The notes under the pieces were generated by a model that did no database searches, was not told where the DNA came from, and was given only the letters and a program-made list of their open reading frames with translations. This document shows positions 25,413 through 33,678 of a DNA stretch of 64,000 nt, in pieces. Positions within the stretch are counted from its first letter, which is position 1, and the number at the start of each line of letters is the position of its first letter. The position numbers and the translations under genes were made by a program. Source of the DNA: an uncultured Clostridia bacterium (lineage in GTDB: Bacteria; Bacillota; Clostridia; Oscillospirales; Acutalibacteraceae); contig CAJFTS010000039.1 of the NCBI GenBank assembly GCA_904420015.1, forward strand, positions 25,576 to 89,575, given 5' to 3'.

Positions 25413-26132
25413 TTACCTCGTCAGATCCCGGATAACCTCTCCCGCAAGAATAAGCCCGGCGACGGAAGGCACAAATGAGACGCTTCCCGGCGTCTGCCGC
25501 TTGCCCGGCAGGGTGGGGGACTCCGGCGAACCGGCGGCCTGTGGCTTGACGGGCGGTTCCTTGGAATAGACCACCTTGAGGGAGGATATCCCTCTTCGGC
25601 TGAGCTCCCGGCGCATGACCCGGCACAAAGGACAAACAGAGGTGTCATATAAGTCGGCCACCTCAAAGCGGGTGGGGTCGAGCTTATTGCCGGCACCCAT
25701 ACAGCTGATGATGGGGGTGCCTTGCTGCCGGGCCTTTTCCACCAAATCCAGCTTGGAGGAGACGGTGTCAATGGCGTCGACGATGTAATCCACCTTCCCC
25801 GATAGAAGGGACAGGGAATTTTCCGGCGTGCAAAAAACTGCATGGGCGGTCACCCGGCAGGCGGGGTTAATGTCCAGCACCCGCTCGCGCATAACCTCCA
25901 CCTTGGGGCGGCCCAGGGTACTGTGCAGAGCAATGATCTGCCGGTTTAGATTGGAAGGGGCCACCCTATCCGCATCCACCAGGGTCAGCGCCCCGATTCC
26001 CGCCCGGGCCAACGCCTCCACCGTGAAGCCGCCTACCCCTCCAATTCCGAATACCGCGACGTGGGCGCCCTGCAGGCGATCCACCCCTTCCTCTCCCAGT
26101 AAAAGCCGGGTTCTTGCAAATTCCTCCGACAT
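25413..26132 (-). CDS. tcdA: tRNA threonylcarbamoyladenosine dehydratase
   Basis: 239 residues, AAAGGA upstream of the ATG at 26132. ThiF/E1-like fold: nucleotide loop FGIGGVGGFTVEALARAGIG at about 28-47, SNLNRQI near 80, and CMGAGNKLDPTRFEVADL typical of TcdA/CsdL. A CPLC pair (Cys-x-x-Cys) lies near 166-169. The enzyme dehydrates t6A37 to cyclic ct6A in tRNAs that read ANN codons. Single-gene unit. Confidence 0.9.
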   Translation of the reverse strand: MSEEFARTRLLLGEEGVDRLQGAHVAVFGIGGVGGFTVEALARAGIGALTLVDADRVAPSNLNRQIIALHSTLGRPKVEVMRERVLDINPACRVTAHAVFCTPENSLSLLSGKVDYIVDAIDTVSSKLDLVEKARQQGTPIISCMGAGNKLDPTRFEVADLYDTSVCPLCRVMRRELSRRGISSLKVVYSKEPPVKPQAAGSPESPTLPGKRQTPGSVSFVPSVAGLILAGEVIRDLTR

Positions 26133-26232
26133 GGCGCTTCATCCTTTCAATACCGCAGTTTCGCTTTCAGTATACGGTGGGCGGGCGGGCCTGTCAACGG
26201 CTGGTGTTTTTCACACAAATGCGAAAAAATCC

Positions 26233-26261
26233 TTGCAATTTGGTGGGTGGTATGCTAAGAT
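26233..26261 (+). promoter_or_regulatory. Promoter of secG
   Basis: TTGCAA (26233-26238), 17 bases, TAAGAT (26256-26261). Confidence 0.55.
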
Positions 26262-26304
26262 AATTTAGCGTAATCGTGTAACTATTTACGGAGGTGCTCA
26301 TTCG

Positions 26305-26556
26305 ATGGGTGTTTTAGAGATTGTATTTGGCGTTATTCTTCTTTTGTTCGCACTGGGAATCATCGCGGTGGTTCTGCTCCAGGAGGGCCGTCAGGCCGGC
26401 TTGAGCGGCGTTATCCAGGGTGGTGCCGACTCCTTCCTTGCGAAGAATAAGGCGCGCACGGTGGATGCCTTTTTGTCTCGCTCCACCAAGTTCGTCGCCA
26501 TCGTCTTTTTTGTGATGACGGTCGTTATGAACGTGGTCATCGCCTTGGTGTCCTAA
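26305..26556 (+). CDS. secG: Preprotein translocase subunit SecG
   Basis: 83 residues, GGAGGTG upstream. Two transmembrane helices (about 4-25 and 57-81) flank the conserved loop VLLQEGRQAGLSGVIQGGADSFL. SecG joins SecYE in the membrane and eases SecA-driven export. Unlike many Firmicutes, no rnr/smpB follows it; the gene has its own terminator. Confidence 0.95.
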   Translation: MGVLEIVFGVILLLFALGIIAVVLLQEGRQAGLSGVIQGGADSFLAKNKARTVDAFLSRSTKFVAIVFFVMTVVMNVVIALVS

Positions 26557-26586
26557 GCAGCTCCGTTTTATAAGGGTTTCAGGCCG

Positions 26587-26621
26587 GGCCTGTGTTTTGT
26601 AATCAAAACACAGGCCTTTTT
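26587..26621 (+). terminator. Terminator after secG
   Basis: A 13-bp perfect stem (26587-26599 with 26604-26616) with loop TAAT, then TTTTTG. Confidence 0.9.
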
Positions 26622-26638
26622 GTTTTCTCTTATTTTCC

Positions 26639-26680
26639 TTGACATAGATAGATTGTCGATATATTATATAGATAATCTAT
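26639..26680 (+). promoter_or_regulatory. Promoter and probable PadR operator
   Basis: TTGACA (26639-26644), 17 bases, TATTAT (26662-26667). Overlapping the -10 is a 33-bp imperfect palindrome (26648-26663 with 26665-26680, centre 26664, 14 of 16 pairs complementary). Its position between -35 and ribosome site is what one expects for an autoregulating PadR repressor. Confidence 0.7.
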
Positions 26681-26697
26681 ATAAAGGAGGGAACCGG

Positions 26698-27048
26698 ATG
26701 GCCATCGACAAGAGCCTGCAGGCGGGCAGCACGTCCATGCTGCTGCTGGGTCTGCTGGCGCAACAGGATATGTACGGCTATCAAATGATCGAGGAGCTGG
26801 AAAAACGTTCGGACCACACCTTTACGCTGAAGGCGGGGACCCTTTATCCATTGCTTCATCAGCTCGAGGAGCAAGGGCTCCTGTTATCCTACGAAGGGAC
26901 GGCGGAGGGGGCGCGGGTGCGCAAGTATTATCGCATCACCCCAAAGGGGACGGAAAAGCTTTCGGAAAAGAAGAGGGAATGGGAGCGGTATACCACCGCC
27001 GTCAACCGAGTTTTGAAGGGAGGCAGCAGGAATGCCGCGTGGTGCTAG
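26698..27048 (+). CDS. PadR family transcriptional regulator
   Basis: 116 residues from the ATG at 26698 behind AAAGGAGGG; an upstream start at 26620 would cross the promoter. Winged helix with the PadR hallmarks LLLGLLAQQDMYGYQMIEEL, then LKAGTLYPLLHQLEEQGLL and RVRKYYRITPKG. It belongs to the short PadR-s2 group with only a small C-terminal helix. It overlaps the next gene by 17 bases and almost certainly controls it; PadR regulators commonly pair with proteins that carry a HAAS/permease-prefix domain, as here. The inducer is unknown. Confidence 0.92.
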   Translation: MAIDKSLQAGSTSMLLLGLLAQQDMYGYQMIEELEKRSDHTFTLKAGTLYPLLHQLEEQGLLLSYEGTAEGARVRKYYRITPKGTEKLSEKKREWERYTTAVNRVLKGGSRNAAWC

Positions 27049-28363
27049 AATGGAGGCGTTTGTCAAAACGGTATGCGAGCAGGTTCGCTTCAAACGGGCA
27101 AAGCCAGGCATTGCCCGGGAGCTGATGGATCATATGTGCGACCAGCAGCAGGCCTATCTGCGGCAGGGGATGGAAGAGGATGAGGCGGAGAAGCGGGCGG
27201 TTGAGCAGATGGGGGACCCGGTTACCGTGGGAATGCAGATGGATCTGGCCCATCGGCCTAAGCCTCAGTGGGGCTTTTTTATCCTGACGGTAGGGCTGCT
27301 TGCGGCGGGAATTGCCGTGCAGGGAGCGCTCTTCGGCCAGGGGGACTCCGACCGGCTCTTTGTCACATTGATCGCTGCGGCTTTGGGCGGACTGGGAATG
27401 GCCGCGGCCTATTTCGCGGACTATACCGTCCTTGCCCGGGCGCCGATGGGGATCTATTGGGGCCTTTTGGCGGCGGCCCTTCTCCTGTATGTGCTGTTTC
27501 CGGCGGAGGGAGGAGAAGCGCAGAGAGGGACGCTGTTGTTCCTGCTATTCCCGACGGCGTACGCGGGGATCGTGTTCCATTACCGGAAAAGGGGCTACGG
27601 CGGGCTGATGATAAGCTTCGGCTTTCTGGCGGCGGGCGTGTTGTTTTGCATGTGGTGCTTTCGCATACGGATGGGATTTTTGTGCCTTTTTAGCGGATTG
27701 CTCCTGTTGACCCTGGCGGTGGTCAAGGGGCATTACGGCGTGAAAAAGCGATGGGCGCTGCCGCTGCTGTATCTGCCGGTTGCGGCCGGCTGCGGTGTTT
27801 TTGCCTTTGGGTATTGGCAGCGGCTGATGACCGCCTTTTCCAGAGAGGAAGGTCTCGGCTACCTCACTGCGGTGACCCGGCAGCTGCTGGAGGGGGCGGC
27901 CCTTCTCGGCCCAGGCGCCACGGCAGGCAGCCTCGGCCGGCTGCCGGAGCTTCACACCGACTATCTGCTGACCTTCTTAATTGTCCGGTTTGGATGGCTT
28001 CCGTTTTTTCTGGTGCTCGGCCTCCTTGCCCTCTTTTTCGGTTACGCCGTCGTGCGCTGCCTGCGGCAGAGAGGGGTGCTCGCCAGAATGACGGCCGCCG
28101 CCGTCCTTTCGCCCCTGCTGATCGAAACGGGATTCTATCTGGCGGCGAATCTGGGCTGGATGGAGCTTTCCTCTCTGCCCTTGCCGCTGCTTTCCTACGG
28201 AGGCGCGGGCTTGGTTCTTCACCTGGTGCTGATAGGCTTTTTGTTATGTGTATTTCGGTGCGGATCAATGGAAGGTCCTCCGCCGCTGGCGTGTCAAACG
28301 CATGCATGGATACAGCTCGCGGACGGGGTGCTTTCCGTGCGGTTTCGTAAGCCCCGTTCTTAA
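27032..28363 (+). CDS. SEDS-like (FtsW/RodA/SpoVE) membrane protein with N-terminal HAAS-type domain
   Basis: 443 residues; ATG at 27032, eight bases after GGGAGG, inside the end of padR. Residues about 7-80 form a cytoplasmic helical domain of the HAAS/permease-prefix type (FKRAKPGIARELMDHM, then EDEAEKRAVEQMGDP). About ten transmembrane helices follow. The C-terminal half has SEDS features: LPELHTDYLLTFLIVRFGWL (H308, D310 in the position of the catalytic Asp loop) and LPLPLLSYGGAGLVLHL. SEDS proteins polymerise lipid II glycans. No partner class B PBP is adjacent. The middle of the protein is poorly conserved, so activity is uncertain. The C-terminal 35 residues after the last helix are atypical. 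Confidence 0.75.
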   Translation: MPRGARMEAFVKTVCEQVRFKRAKPGIARELMDHMCDQQQAYLRQGMEEDEAEKRAVEQMGDPVTVGMQMDLAHRPKPQWGFFILTVGLLAAGIAVQGALFGQGDSDRLFVTLIAAALGGLGMAAAYFADYTVLARAPMGIYWGLLAAALLLYVLFPAEGGEAQRGTLLFLLFPTAYAGIVFHYRKRGYGGLMISFGFLAAGVLFCMWCFRIRMGFLCLFSGLLLLTLAVVKGHYGVKKRWALPLLYLPVAAGCGVFAFGYWQRLMTAFSREEGLGYLTAVTRQLLEGAALLGPGATAGSLGRLPELHTDYLLTFLIVRFGWLPFFLVLGLLALFFGYAVVRCLRQRGVLARMTAAAVLSPLLIETGFYLAANLGWMELSSLPLPLLSYGGAGLVLHLVLIGFLLCVFRCGSMEGPPPLACQTHAWIQLADGVLSVRFRKPRS

Positions 28364-28418
28364 AGGAAGGGTTCGAAAAGCGGAGGAAATAGGAAGCCGT
28401 GCCTTTTATGCCCTGGTA

Positions 28419-28458
28419 AAAAGAGCCCGCGGACGTTATCAAGTCCGCGGGCTCTTTT
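28419..28458. terminator. Bidirectional terminator
   Basis: A 16-bp perfect stem (28419-28434 with 28443-28458), A-run and T-run at the ends, between two convergent genes. Confidence 0.9.
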
Positions 28459-28479
28459 CCAGCCGGTTAAAATATTCGG

Positions 28480-29820
28480 TCATTGCTCCAAGGTTTGCTT
28501 TTTGCGATAGATCTGGGGAACGCCGTTTGCGATGAGGCCGACGAGCTTGCCCCCGCTGTTTTGCAGCTTGAGGATGGCGTCGTCCGCCGCGTCCACCCGG
28601 GTTTTTTCATACCGCCCCACTAAAATGCAGCCGTCGCAGGCGGCGCTGACCGAGCAGGCGTCGGCAAAGCTGTTGGCGTTTGGGGCGTCCACCAGAATCC
28701 GGTCATACTTCGACCGCAGCGCGTCGAGGAGCGCGTACATGGCGGTGGAATCCAGCAGGGCGGAAGGGTTCTCCACAAAAGAGGAGGTGGAGCAGATCAC
28801 GTCTAAATGCTCGTTTACCCTGGCAACGGCTTTGTCGATGCTCACCCGGGCGGTCAGCACGTCCGACAAGCCGTTGACCGAATCCACCCGCAGGCGGGAA
28901 CGGATGTGGGCCGAGCGCATGTCCGCGTCGATGAGAAGCACCCGTTCCTCCGTCTCCGAAAAGGCGAGCGCCAGGCCAGAGGCGATGGTGGACCGGCCTT
29001 CCTTGGGGCCGGTGGAGCAGATCAGAAGGCATTTGCCGTCGTTCCCGGCTGCGTGGCGCACCGCCGTACGCAAAATCCGCACCGATTCCGGAACCGGCTC
29101 CCCCGGCCGCCTGTCCAGCCCTTTTTCGCCGGCGGGGAGGATTCCCAGCAGCGCGGTGCCGCGGGAAGCGCAGAATTTTTTGAAATCCCGGATAAAGTTG
29201 TCCTTTATTTGAAAATAGAAAAGGAAGCCCAGATAGAAGAGCATTCCTAAAATCGCCCCGGCGAAGCCCTTGGTGACGGCCTTCACTAAGCTGGCGGTGG
29301 TGGAGGGCGCCGCAGCCCGGTCGAGCACGGTGGCGGAGACGGGAGGAGAGGTAAAGCGGCGCTGGATTTCATCGCTGCCGATGGTGGCCAGCTGATTTGC
29401 CATATTGGCCGCCTTAACGCCGTCGGAATAGGTAATGGTGATTTTCAGCGCATTGGAATCGTCGATCCGCGTGACCCGCACCCCTTTCGCAAAGGAGGCG
29501 GTATCCATGTAGATTTTCGCTTCGGTCATGGCCCGGTCCACCACGTCGAGACTGCTGACAATGGCGACCGAGTCCTTGGCGATCTCCTCAGTCAGCTCCG
29601 CTTTCTGGGCCTCGGCGGCAACGCTGCCGTCGGTCGCTAGGTTGTTGACCAGCATAATGGAGGAGGAAACCGTCACGTTTTTGTCGAGTATGGCATAGGA
29701 AAGGAAGGCCATGACCGCAAACCCGACCAGCATCGCGAGGATGGCGAAAACAGACCGTCTGCGCACCTGGGAAGCGTAGCTTGCAAGGCTGAAAATTCCG
29801 CTGCTGAAAAACTTTTTCAT
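28480..29820 (-). CDS. BY-kinase-like chain-length protein (Wzz plus CpsD-like ATPase) with altered Walker A
   Basis: 446 residues from the ATG at 29820, behind AGGGGG. Order: N-terminal helix about 22-43, extracytoplasmic Wzz-type segment about 44-180, second helix about 183-205, cytoplasmic CpsD/CapB-like ATPase about 215-446. The Walker A' (VLLIDADMR, 295-302) and Walker B (YDRILVDAP, 372-380) look normal, but Walker A reads GPKEGRST (271-278): the invariant Lys is Arg276. The C-terminus has one Tyr (438) instead of a tyrosine cluster. Family members control capsule or exopolysaccharide length. No phosphatase, polymerase or glycosyltransferase gene is adjacent. I infer reduced or absent kinase activity. 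Confidence 0.8.
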   Translation of the reverse strand: MKKFFSSGIFSLASYASQVRRRSVFAILAMLVGFAVMAFLSYAILDKNVTVSSSIMLVNNLATDGSVAAEAQKAELTEEIAKDSVAIVSSLDVVDRAMTEAKIYMDTASFAKGVRVTRIDDSNALKITITYSDGVKAANMANQLATIGSDEIQRRFTSPPVSATVLDRAAAPSTTASLVKAVTKGFAGAILGMLFYLGFLFYFQIKDNFIRDFKKFCASRGTALLGILPAGEKGLDRRPGEPVPESVRILRTAVRHAAGNDGKCLLICSTGPKEGRSTIASGLALAFSETEERVLLIDADMRSAHIRSRLRVDSVNGLSDVLTARVSIDKAVARVNEHLDVICSTSSFVENPSALLDSTAMYALLDALRSKYDRILVDAPNANSFADACSVSAACDGCILVGRYEKTRVDAADDAILKLQNSGGKLVGLIANGVPQIYRKKQTLEQ

Positions 29821-30020
29821 GGCGCCCCCTAGAAAATCGAAGAAATAGTGGTATATTTGAAAAAGGCCGCATATCCTATTGACGCTGGGAAGAGAAAAAA
29901 CCAGGCAAAACGGCATGCAGGCGAAGGGATCCGCATTCAGTATAGTACAAAGGAAAATCCCCGTCAATAAAGTATGTGCGCAAAACCTTCTTTAGAAGCG
30001 CATGGCGTTGGAAAAAATGC

Positions 30021-30049
30021 TTGACAGGCGGGGGGAATGCTGGTATGAT
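30021..30049 (+). promoter_or_regulatory. Promoter of infC-rpmI-rplT
   Basis: Consensus TTGACA (30021-30026), 17 bases, TATGAT (30044-30049). Confidence 0.8.
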
Positions 30050-30249
30050 GGATGAGACAACAAAGTAGAACTGCATTTTGTCCGTTCTCACCCTCCCGAC
30101 GCAGACCGATCGCGGAGGCGTTCATACGATGAAAGCTCAAAGCGCCGCAAGGCGCGGGCTTTGCTGTGTGAAGACGCGCGGACGGAGTATCATCCATCCG
30201 TGCTTTTCTTTTAAAACCCATGAAAATAAGGCTTTGGAGGTGCTTACCC
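30050..30249 (+). promoter_or_regulatory. infC operon leader with attenuator (L20-leader type)
   Basis: About 190 transcribed bases precede the coding region. They include a GCGCC-GCAA-GGCGC hairpin near 30141 and an intrinsic terminator: arms 30176-30186 and 30193-30203 pair over 11 positions with one G-U and one mismatch, then TTTTCTTTT (30204-30212). In Bacillus and relatives, ribosomal protein L20 represses this operon through its leader by premature termination. The position and terminator fit that system, but I did not fold the L20-binding site. Confidence 0.6.
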
Positions 30250-30768
30250 ATTAGCAGCAAGGAACTGCAAATCAACGAAGATATCCGGGATAGAGAGGTG
30301 CGCGTCATCGACGCGGACGGTACTCAGCTGGGAATCATGCCGACGAAACAGGCGCTGGAGGTTTCCCTTGAGAAAAATCTGGATCTGGTGAAGATCGCCC
30401 CGACGGCGACTCCGCCGGTCTGCCGCATTATGGACTATGGAAAATACCGGTTTGAACAGGCAAAGCGGGAAAAGGAAGCCAGAAAGAACCAGCATGTGGT
30501 GGAGATTAAGGAAATCCGTCTTTCGCTGAATATCGATGTGCATGACTTCAATACCAAGTTGGGCCACGCCAAGCGCTTTTTGAAGGAAGGCAACAAAGTG
30601 AAGGTATCCATCCGGTTCCGCGGACGGGAAATGGGCCATCCGGAGATCGGCCTGAACACCATGAAGCGGTTTGCCGAAGCGCTCGGCGAAGAGGCCAATG
30701 TGGAAAAGCAGCCGAAACTGGAAGGCCGTCATATGATTATGTTCCTTGCGGCAAAGCCTCAGAAATAG
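30250..30768 (+). CDS. infC: Translation initiation factor IF-3
   Basis: 172 residues if started at the ATT at 30250, eight bases after GGAGGT (30236-30241). The beginning [19 protein letters not shown] matches IF-3, while the only upstream ATG (30220) precedes the ribosome site. A rare AUU-type start is a known conserved trait of infC, because IF-3 itself discriminates against such codons and so autoregulates. The N-domain (about 8-78) and C-domain (about 85-172, [23 protein letters not shown]) are complete. IF-3 binds the 30S subunit and checks start-codon pairing. Confidence 0.95.
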   Translation: MSSKELQINEDIRDREVRVIDADGTQLGIMPTKQALEVSLEKNLDLVKIAPTATPPVCRIMDYGKYRFEQAKREKEARKNQHVVEIKEIRLSLNIDVHDFNTKLGHAKRFLKEGNKVKVSIRFRGREMGHPEIGLNTMKRFAEALGEEANVEKQPKLEGRHMIMFLAAKPQK

Positions 30769-30889
30769 CTTTTTTCTATGCATCCGCATAGTGGAAGGTC
30801 CGCAGCTTTGCTCTGCGGACGAATTAGACCGCGGGAAACGGGCGGTTTCATCCCGTCTTTCCGCGCACAAAAACAAAGGAGGAAATACC

Positions 30890-31087
30890 ATGCCGAAGAT
30901 GAAAACGCACAGCGGCGCGAAAAAGCGTTTTAAGCTTTCCAAGAACGGTAAGGTCATCCGGGCACACGCCAACAAATCCCATATTCTCACCAAGAAGAAC
31001 ACCAAGCGCAAGCGCAACCTTCGCAAGACCGCCGTGGCCGATGTGACCAATGTCAAGGCCGTGAAGAGACTCATCCCCTATAAATAA
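30890..31087 (+). CDS. rpmI: Ribosomal protein L35
   Basis: 65 residues, AAAGGAGG before the ATG at 30890. Typical basic sequence beginning [15 protein letters not shown] and ending VKRLIPYK. Component of the 50S subunit. Second gene of the infC operon, 121 bases after infC. Confidence 0.97.
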   Translation: MPKMKTHSGAKKRFKLSKNGKVIRAHANKSHILTKKNTKRKRNLRKTAVADVTNVKAVKRLIPYK

Positions 31088-31141
31088 GGAGCCCTCGCGG
31101 TCCTACTTAATAACTTTTACGATAATGGAGGTTGCTTATAA

Positions 31142-31501
31142 ATGGCACGTATAAAGGGCGCAATGATGACGCGCAAAAGAAGAAAAAAAGTATTAAAGCT
31201 TGCCAAGGGCTATTACGGCGCCAAATCCAAGCTGTTCCGCACGGCCAAACAGGCGGTTATGAAGTCCGGCCAGTATGCCTATATCGGCCGCAAGCAGAAG
31301 AAGCGTGATTTCCGCCGTCTGTGGATCACCCGCATTTCCGCCGCCTGCCGCATGAATGGAATGAACTATTCCACCTTTATGAACGGCTTGAAGAAGGCCG
31401 GCGTCACCCTCAACCGCAAGATGCTTTCGGAAATTGCCATTGCCGATCCGGCTGCGTTCACCGCGCTGACCGAGCAGGCGAAGGCTGCCAACAATCAGTA
31501 A
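31142..31501 (+). CDS. rplT: Ribosomal protein L20
   Basis: 119 residues, GGAGG upstream. It begins [26 protein letters not shown] and has [18 protein letters not shown], both family hallmarks. It is required for early 50S assembly and is the likely autoregulator of the operon. Last gene of infC-rpmI-rplT, with a terminator eight bases behind. Confidence 0.97.
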   Translation: MARIKGAMMTRKRRKKVLKLAKGYYGAKSKLFRTAKQAVMKSGQYAYIGRKQKKRDFRRLWITRISAACRMNGMNYSTFMNGLKKAGVTLNRKMLSEIAIADPAAFTALTEQAKAANNQ

Positions 31502-31509
31502 TTGCAATG

Positions 31510-31540
31510 CGCCCGGGAGATTTCCCGGGCGTACTTTTAT
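31510..31540 (+). terminator. Terminator after rplT
   Basis: A 9-bp GC-rich stem (31510-31518 with 31523-31531) with loop GATT, then TACTTTTAT. Confidence 0.8.
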
Positions 31541-31581
31541 ATGGTTTTGTCCCATTCGATACGAGGAAAGGAAGAAAAGAA

Positions 31582-32373
31582 ATGCTGACCATTCAAAGCC
31601 GGGAGAACGAACGCATCAAGCGCGCCGTCCGGCTTCTCGCCAACGCCAAGGCCCGCCGGGAGGAGGGGGCGTTTGTCATCGAGGGGGCGCGTTTGTGTAC
31701 GGATGCGCTGCAAAGCGGCGCAGATATCCGGGAGGTCTATGTGACCGAAACGGCCGCCCAGCGGTATCCGGCAGAAGTCAAGGCGCTCCTAGAAACGGTT
31801 GCGGAATGTTTTTTTATTTCCCCCGCCGTGGCTGCCCGTTTGACGGACACAAAGCAGCCCCAGGGGATTTTTTGCGTCTGCGGCGCGCTTGACAAAAAGG
31901 CGCGGTTATATACAATAAAAAAAGAATGCAAGATTCTGGCGTTGGAGGAAATGCAGGACCCGTCCAATTTGGGCGCGGTTTTGCGCAGTGCGGAAGCCTT
32001 TGGCCTGAGCGGGGTTTTGCTGTCGGACGGCTGCTGCGACCTCTATAATCCAAAGGTGCTGCGGGCGTCCATGGGCGCGGTTTTTCGGCTGCCCTTTGCC
32101 CGGCGGGCGGATTTTGCGGCCGCGCTGGGAGAATTATCGGCGCAGGGGGTTCCGACCCTGGCCGCCGTGGTGGACGCCGACGCACAGGATATTACCAAGC
32201 TCGATTTGCGGGGGCCGGCCGCGGTGGTCATCGGCAACGAGGGCAACGGCCTGCGCCCGGAAACCGCCGCTTTATGCGACAGGCGGGTGACCATCCCCAT
32301 GCGGGGAAGGGCGGAGTCCCTCAACGCTTCGGTGGCGAGCGCCATTTTGATGTGGGAAATGACCAAGGCTTAA
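31582..32373 (+). CDS. TrmH/SpoU-family RNA 2'-O-methyltransferase
   Basis: 263 residues, GGAAAGGAAG upstream of the ATG at 31582. The N-terminal substrate-binding domain (about 1-95, FVIEGARLCTDAL) resembles the L30e-like domain of RlmB/TsnR enzymes. The SPOUT core has EEMQDPSNLGAVLRSAEAFG (motif 1), VIGNEGNGLRPE (motif 2) and IPMRGRAESLNASVASAILMWE (motif 3). It methylates a ribose in rRNA or tRNA using SAM; the exact site cannot be told from sequence alone. Downstream of rplT is a common place for this gene. Confidence 0.88.
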   Translation: MLTIQSRENERIKRAVRLLANAKARREEGAFVIEGARLCTDALQSGADIREVYVTETAAQRYPAEVKALLETVAECFFISPAVAARLTDTKQPQGIFCVCGALDKKARLYTIKKECKILALEEMQDPSNLGAVLRSAEAFGLSGVLLSDGCCDLYNPKVLRASMGAVFRLPFARRADFAAALGELSAQGVPTLAAVVDADAQDITKLDLRGPAAVVIGNEGNGLRPETAALCDRRVTIPMRGRAESLNASVASAILMWEMTKA

Positions 32374-32406
32374 CCGGCCGGAATGAGAAAGTGTGGTGTT
32401 GACAGA

Positions 32407-33633
32407 ATGCACAGCATGTATTATTGGCTCTGGCTGCAAAGGGCGCTGGGTGTGGGCAGCCGCAAGGTCCGCGCCGTGCATTCTGCTTACAGCACGCTGG
32501 AGGAGTTTTATCGGGGCGGAAGAACGCTGTGGAAGGAAACGGGCTTCTTTACAGGACAGGAGCTGCGAAGGCTGGAGGAGATCACCCCGCAGTCGGTGAC
32601 GCCCATCATCAAAGACTGTATTCGGCTTCATTATCATATCCTCACGCCCGACCATCCCCAATATCCCAAACGCCTGCTCACCCTGCCGGACTATCCGGCG
32701 GCCCTCTATGTGTGGGGAGACCTGTGCGACGTGGACGACGAGGTGCTGATTGCCGTGGTGGGGACCAGAGGCTGCACGCCCTACGGCCGGCAGGTGGCGC
32801 TGCAGATTTCCGCCACCATGGCCAAGGCCGGTGCGGTGATTGTAAGCGGCGGGGCTTACGGGGTGGACACCATCGCCCACAAAGGCGCCCTTGAGGCGGG
32901 CGGACGAACCATTGCGGTGCTGGCCGGCGGCATCAATTCCGGACAATTGGTGGGGAATGAAGCGCTGCGCCGCCGGGTCGTCGAGCAGCAGGGCGCGGTC
33001 CTTTCCGAGTACCCGCCCGGCGCCTCCATCGGCCGCAACGCCTTTCCCATCCGCAACCGGCTGATGTCCGGCTTGAGCCTGGGCACCCTTGTGGTGGAGG
33101 CGGGGGAACGCAGCGGCGCGTTGATTACCGCCAATTGGGCCAATGAACAGGGACGGGATGTGTTCGCCGTCCCCGGCAGCGTGATGAGCCCGACCTCTTT
33201 GGGCTGCAACCGCCTGATTGCGCAAGGGGCCAAGCCGGTCGCCTGCGCGTACGACATCCTGGAAGAATATATCGACCTCTACCCGCATAGGATAAGCCTG
33301 AAAATCGCCGGGGTCAAGGAAGCGGCCAGCCCCACCACACCGCCGCGTCCGGTTAAACCGCCCAAGCGGCAGCAGCAAAAGAAGCCGGCACAGCCGGTTT
33401 CCATTCCTAAGCCGCAAACGGCTTTTGCCGATCCGCAAGAAACTGTGGAGCTGACCGAAGGGGCCAAAGCCTTGTATGAGGCCCTGAACGACCTCCCCGT
33501 TCATATCAATGATCTGGCCGCCGCGGCAAAGATGCCGGTGCACGAGGCGCTTTCCGCTATGACGGAACTGGAAATCGCGGGCTTGGCCCAGTCGCTGCCG
33601 GGCCGCCGGTTTTGCCGAAGAAGGAACGAATGA
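32407..33633 (+). CDS. dprA: DNA processing protein DprA/Smf
   Basis: 408 residues from the ATG at 32407; an in-frame ATG at 32383 adds eight residues, and neither has a clear ribosome site. Order: an N-terminal helix-hairpin-like region with WLWLQRALGVGSRK; the Rossmann-like DprA core with VVGTRGCTPYGRQVA, VIVSGGAYGVDTIAHKGAL, AFPIRNRLMSGLS and GERSGALITANWANEQGRDVFAVPG (each separate along 125-270); a Pro/Gln/Lys linker; and a C-terminal winged helix (about 345-405). DprA loads RecA on incoming single-stranded DNA in natural transformation. It is followed by topA, a common order. Confidence 0.93.
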   Translation: MHSMYYWLWLQRALGVGSRKVRAVHSAYSTLEEFYRGGRTLWKETGFFTGQELRRLEEITPQSVTPIIKDCIRLHYHILTPDHPQYPKRLLTLPDYPAALYVWGDLCDVDDEVLIAVVGTRGCTPYGRQVALQISATMAKAGAVIVSGGAYGVDTIAHKGALEAGGRTIAVLAGGINSGQLVGNEALRRRVVEQQGAVLSEYPPGASIGRNAFPIRNRLMSGLSLGTLVVEAGERSGALITANWANEQGRDVFAVPGSVMSPTSLGCNRLIAQGAKPVACAYDILEEYIDLYPHRISLKIAGVKEAASPTTPPRPVKPPKRQQQKKPAQPVSIPKPQTAFADPQETVELTEGAKALYEALNDLPVHINDLAAAAKMPVHEALSAMTELEIAGLAQSLPGRRFCRRRNE

Positions 33634-33678
33634 CCGACTGCTGGGAGCAGTCAAACTATACACAAGGATGGTAATTTC

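Noticed and set aside
28360..28380. tRNA T-arm-like GGTTCGAAA
   Set aside because: No cloverleaf can be formed around it; it is the end of the SEDS-like gene and spacer.
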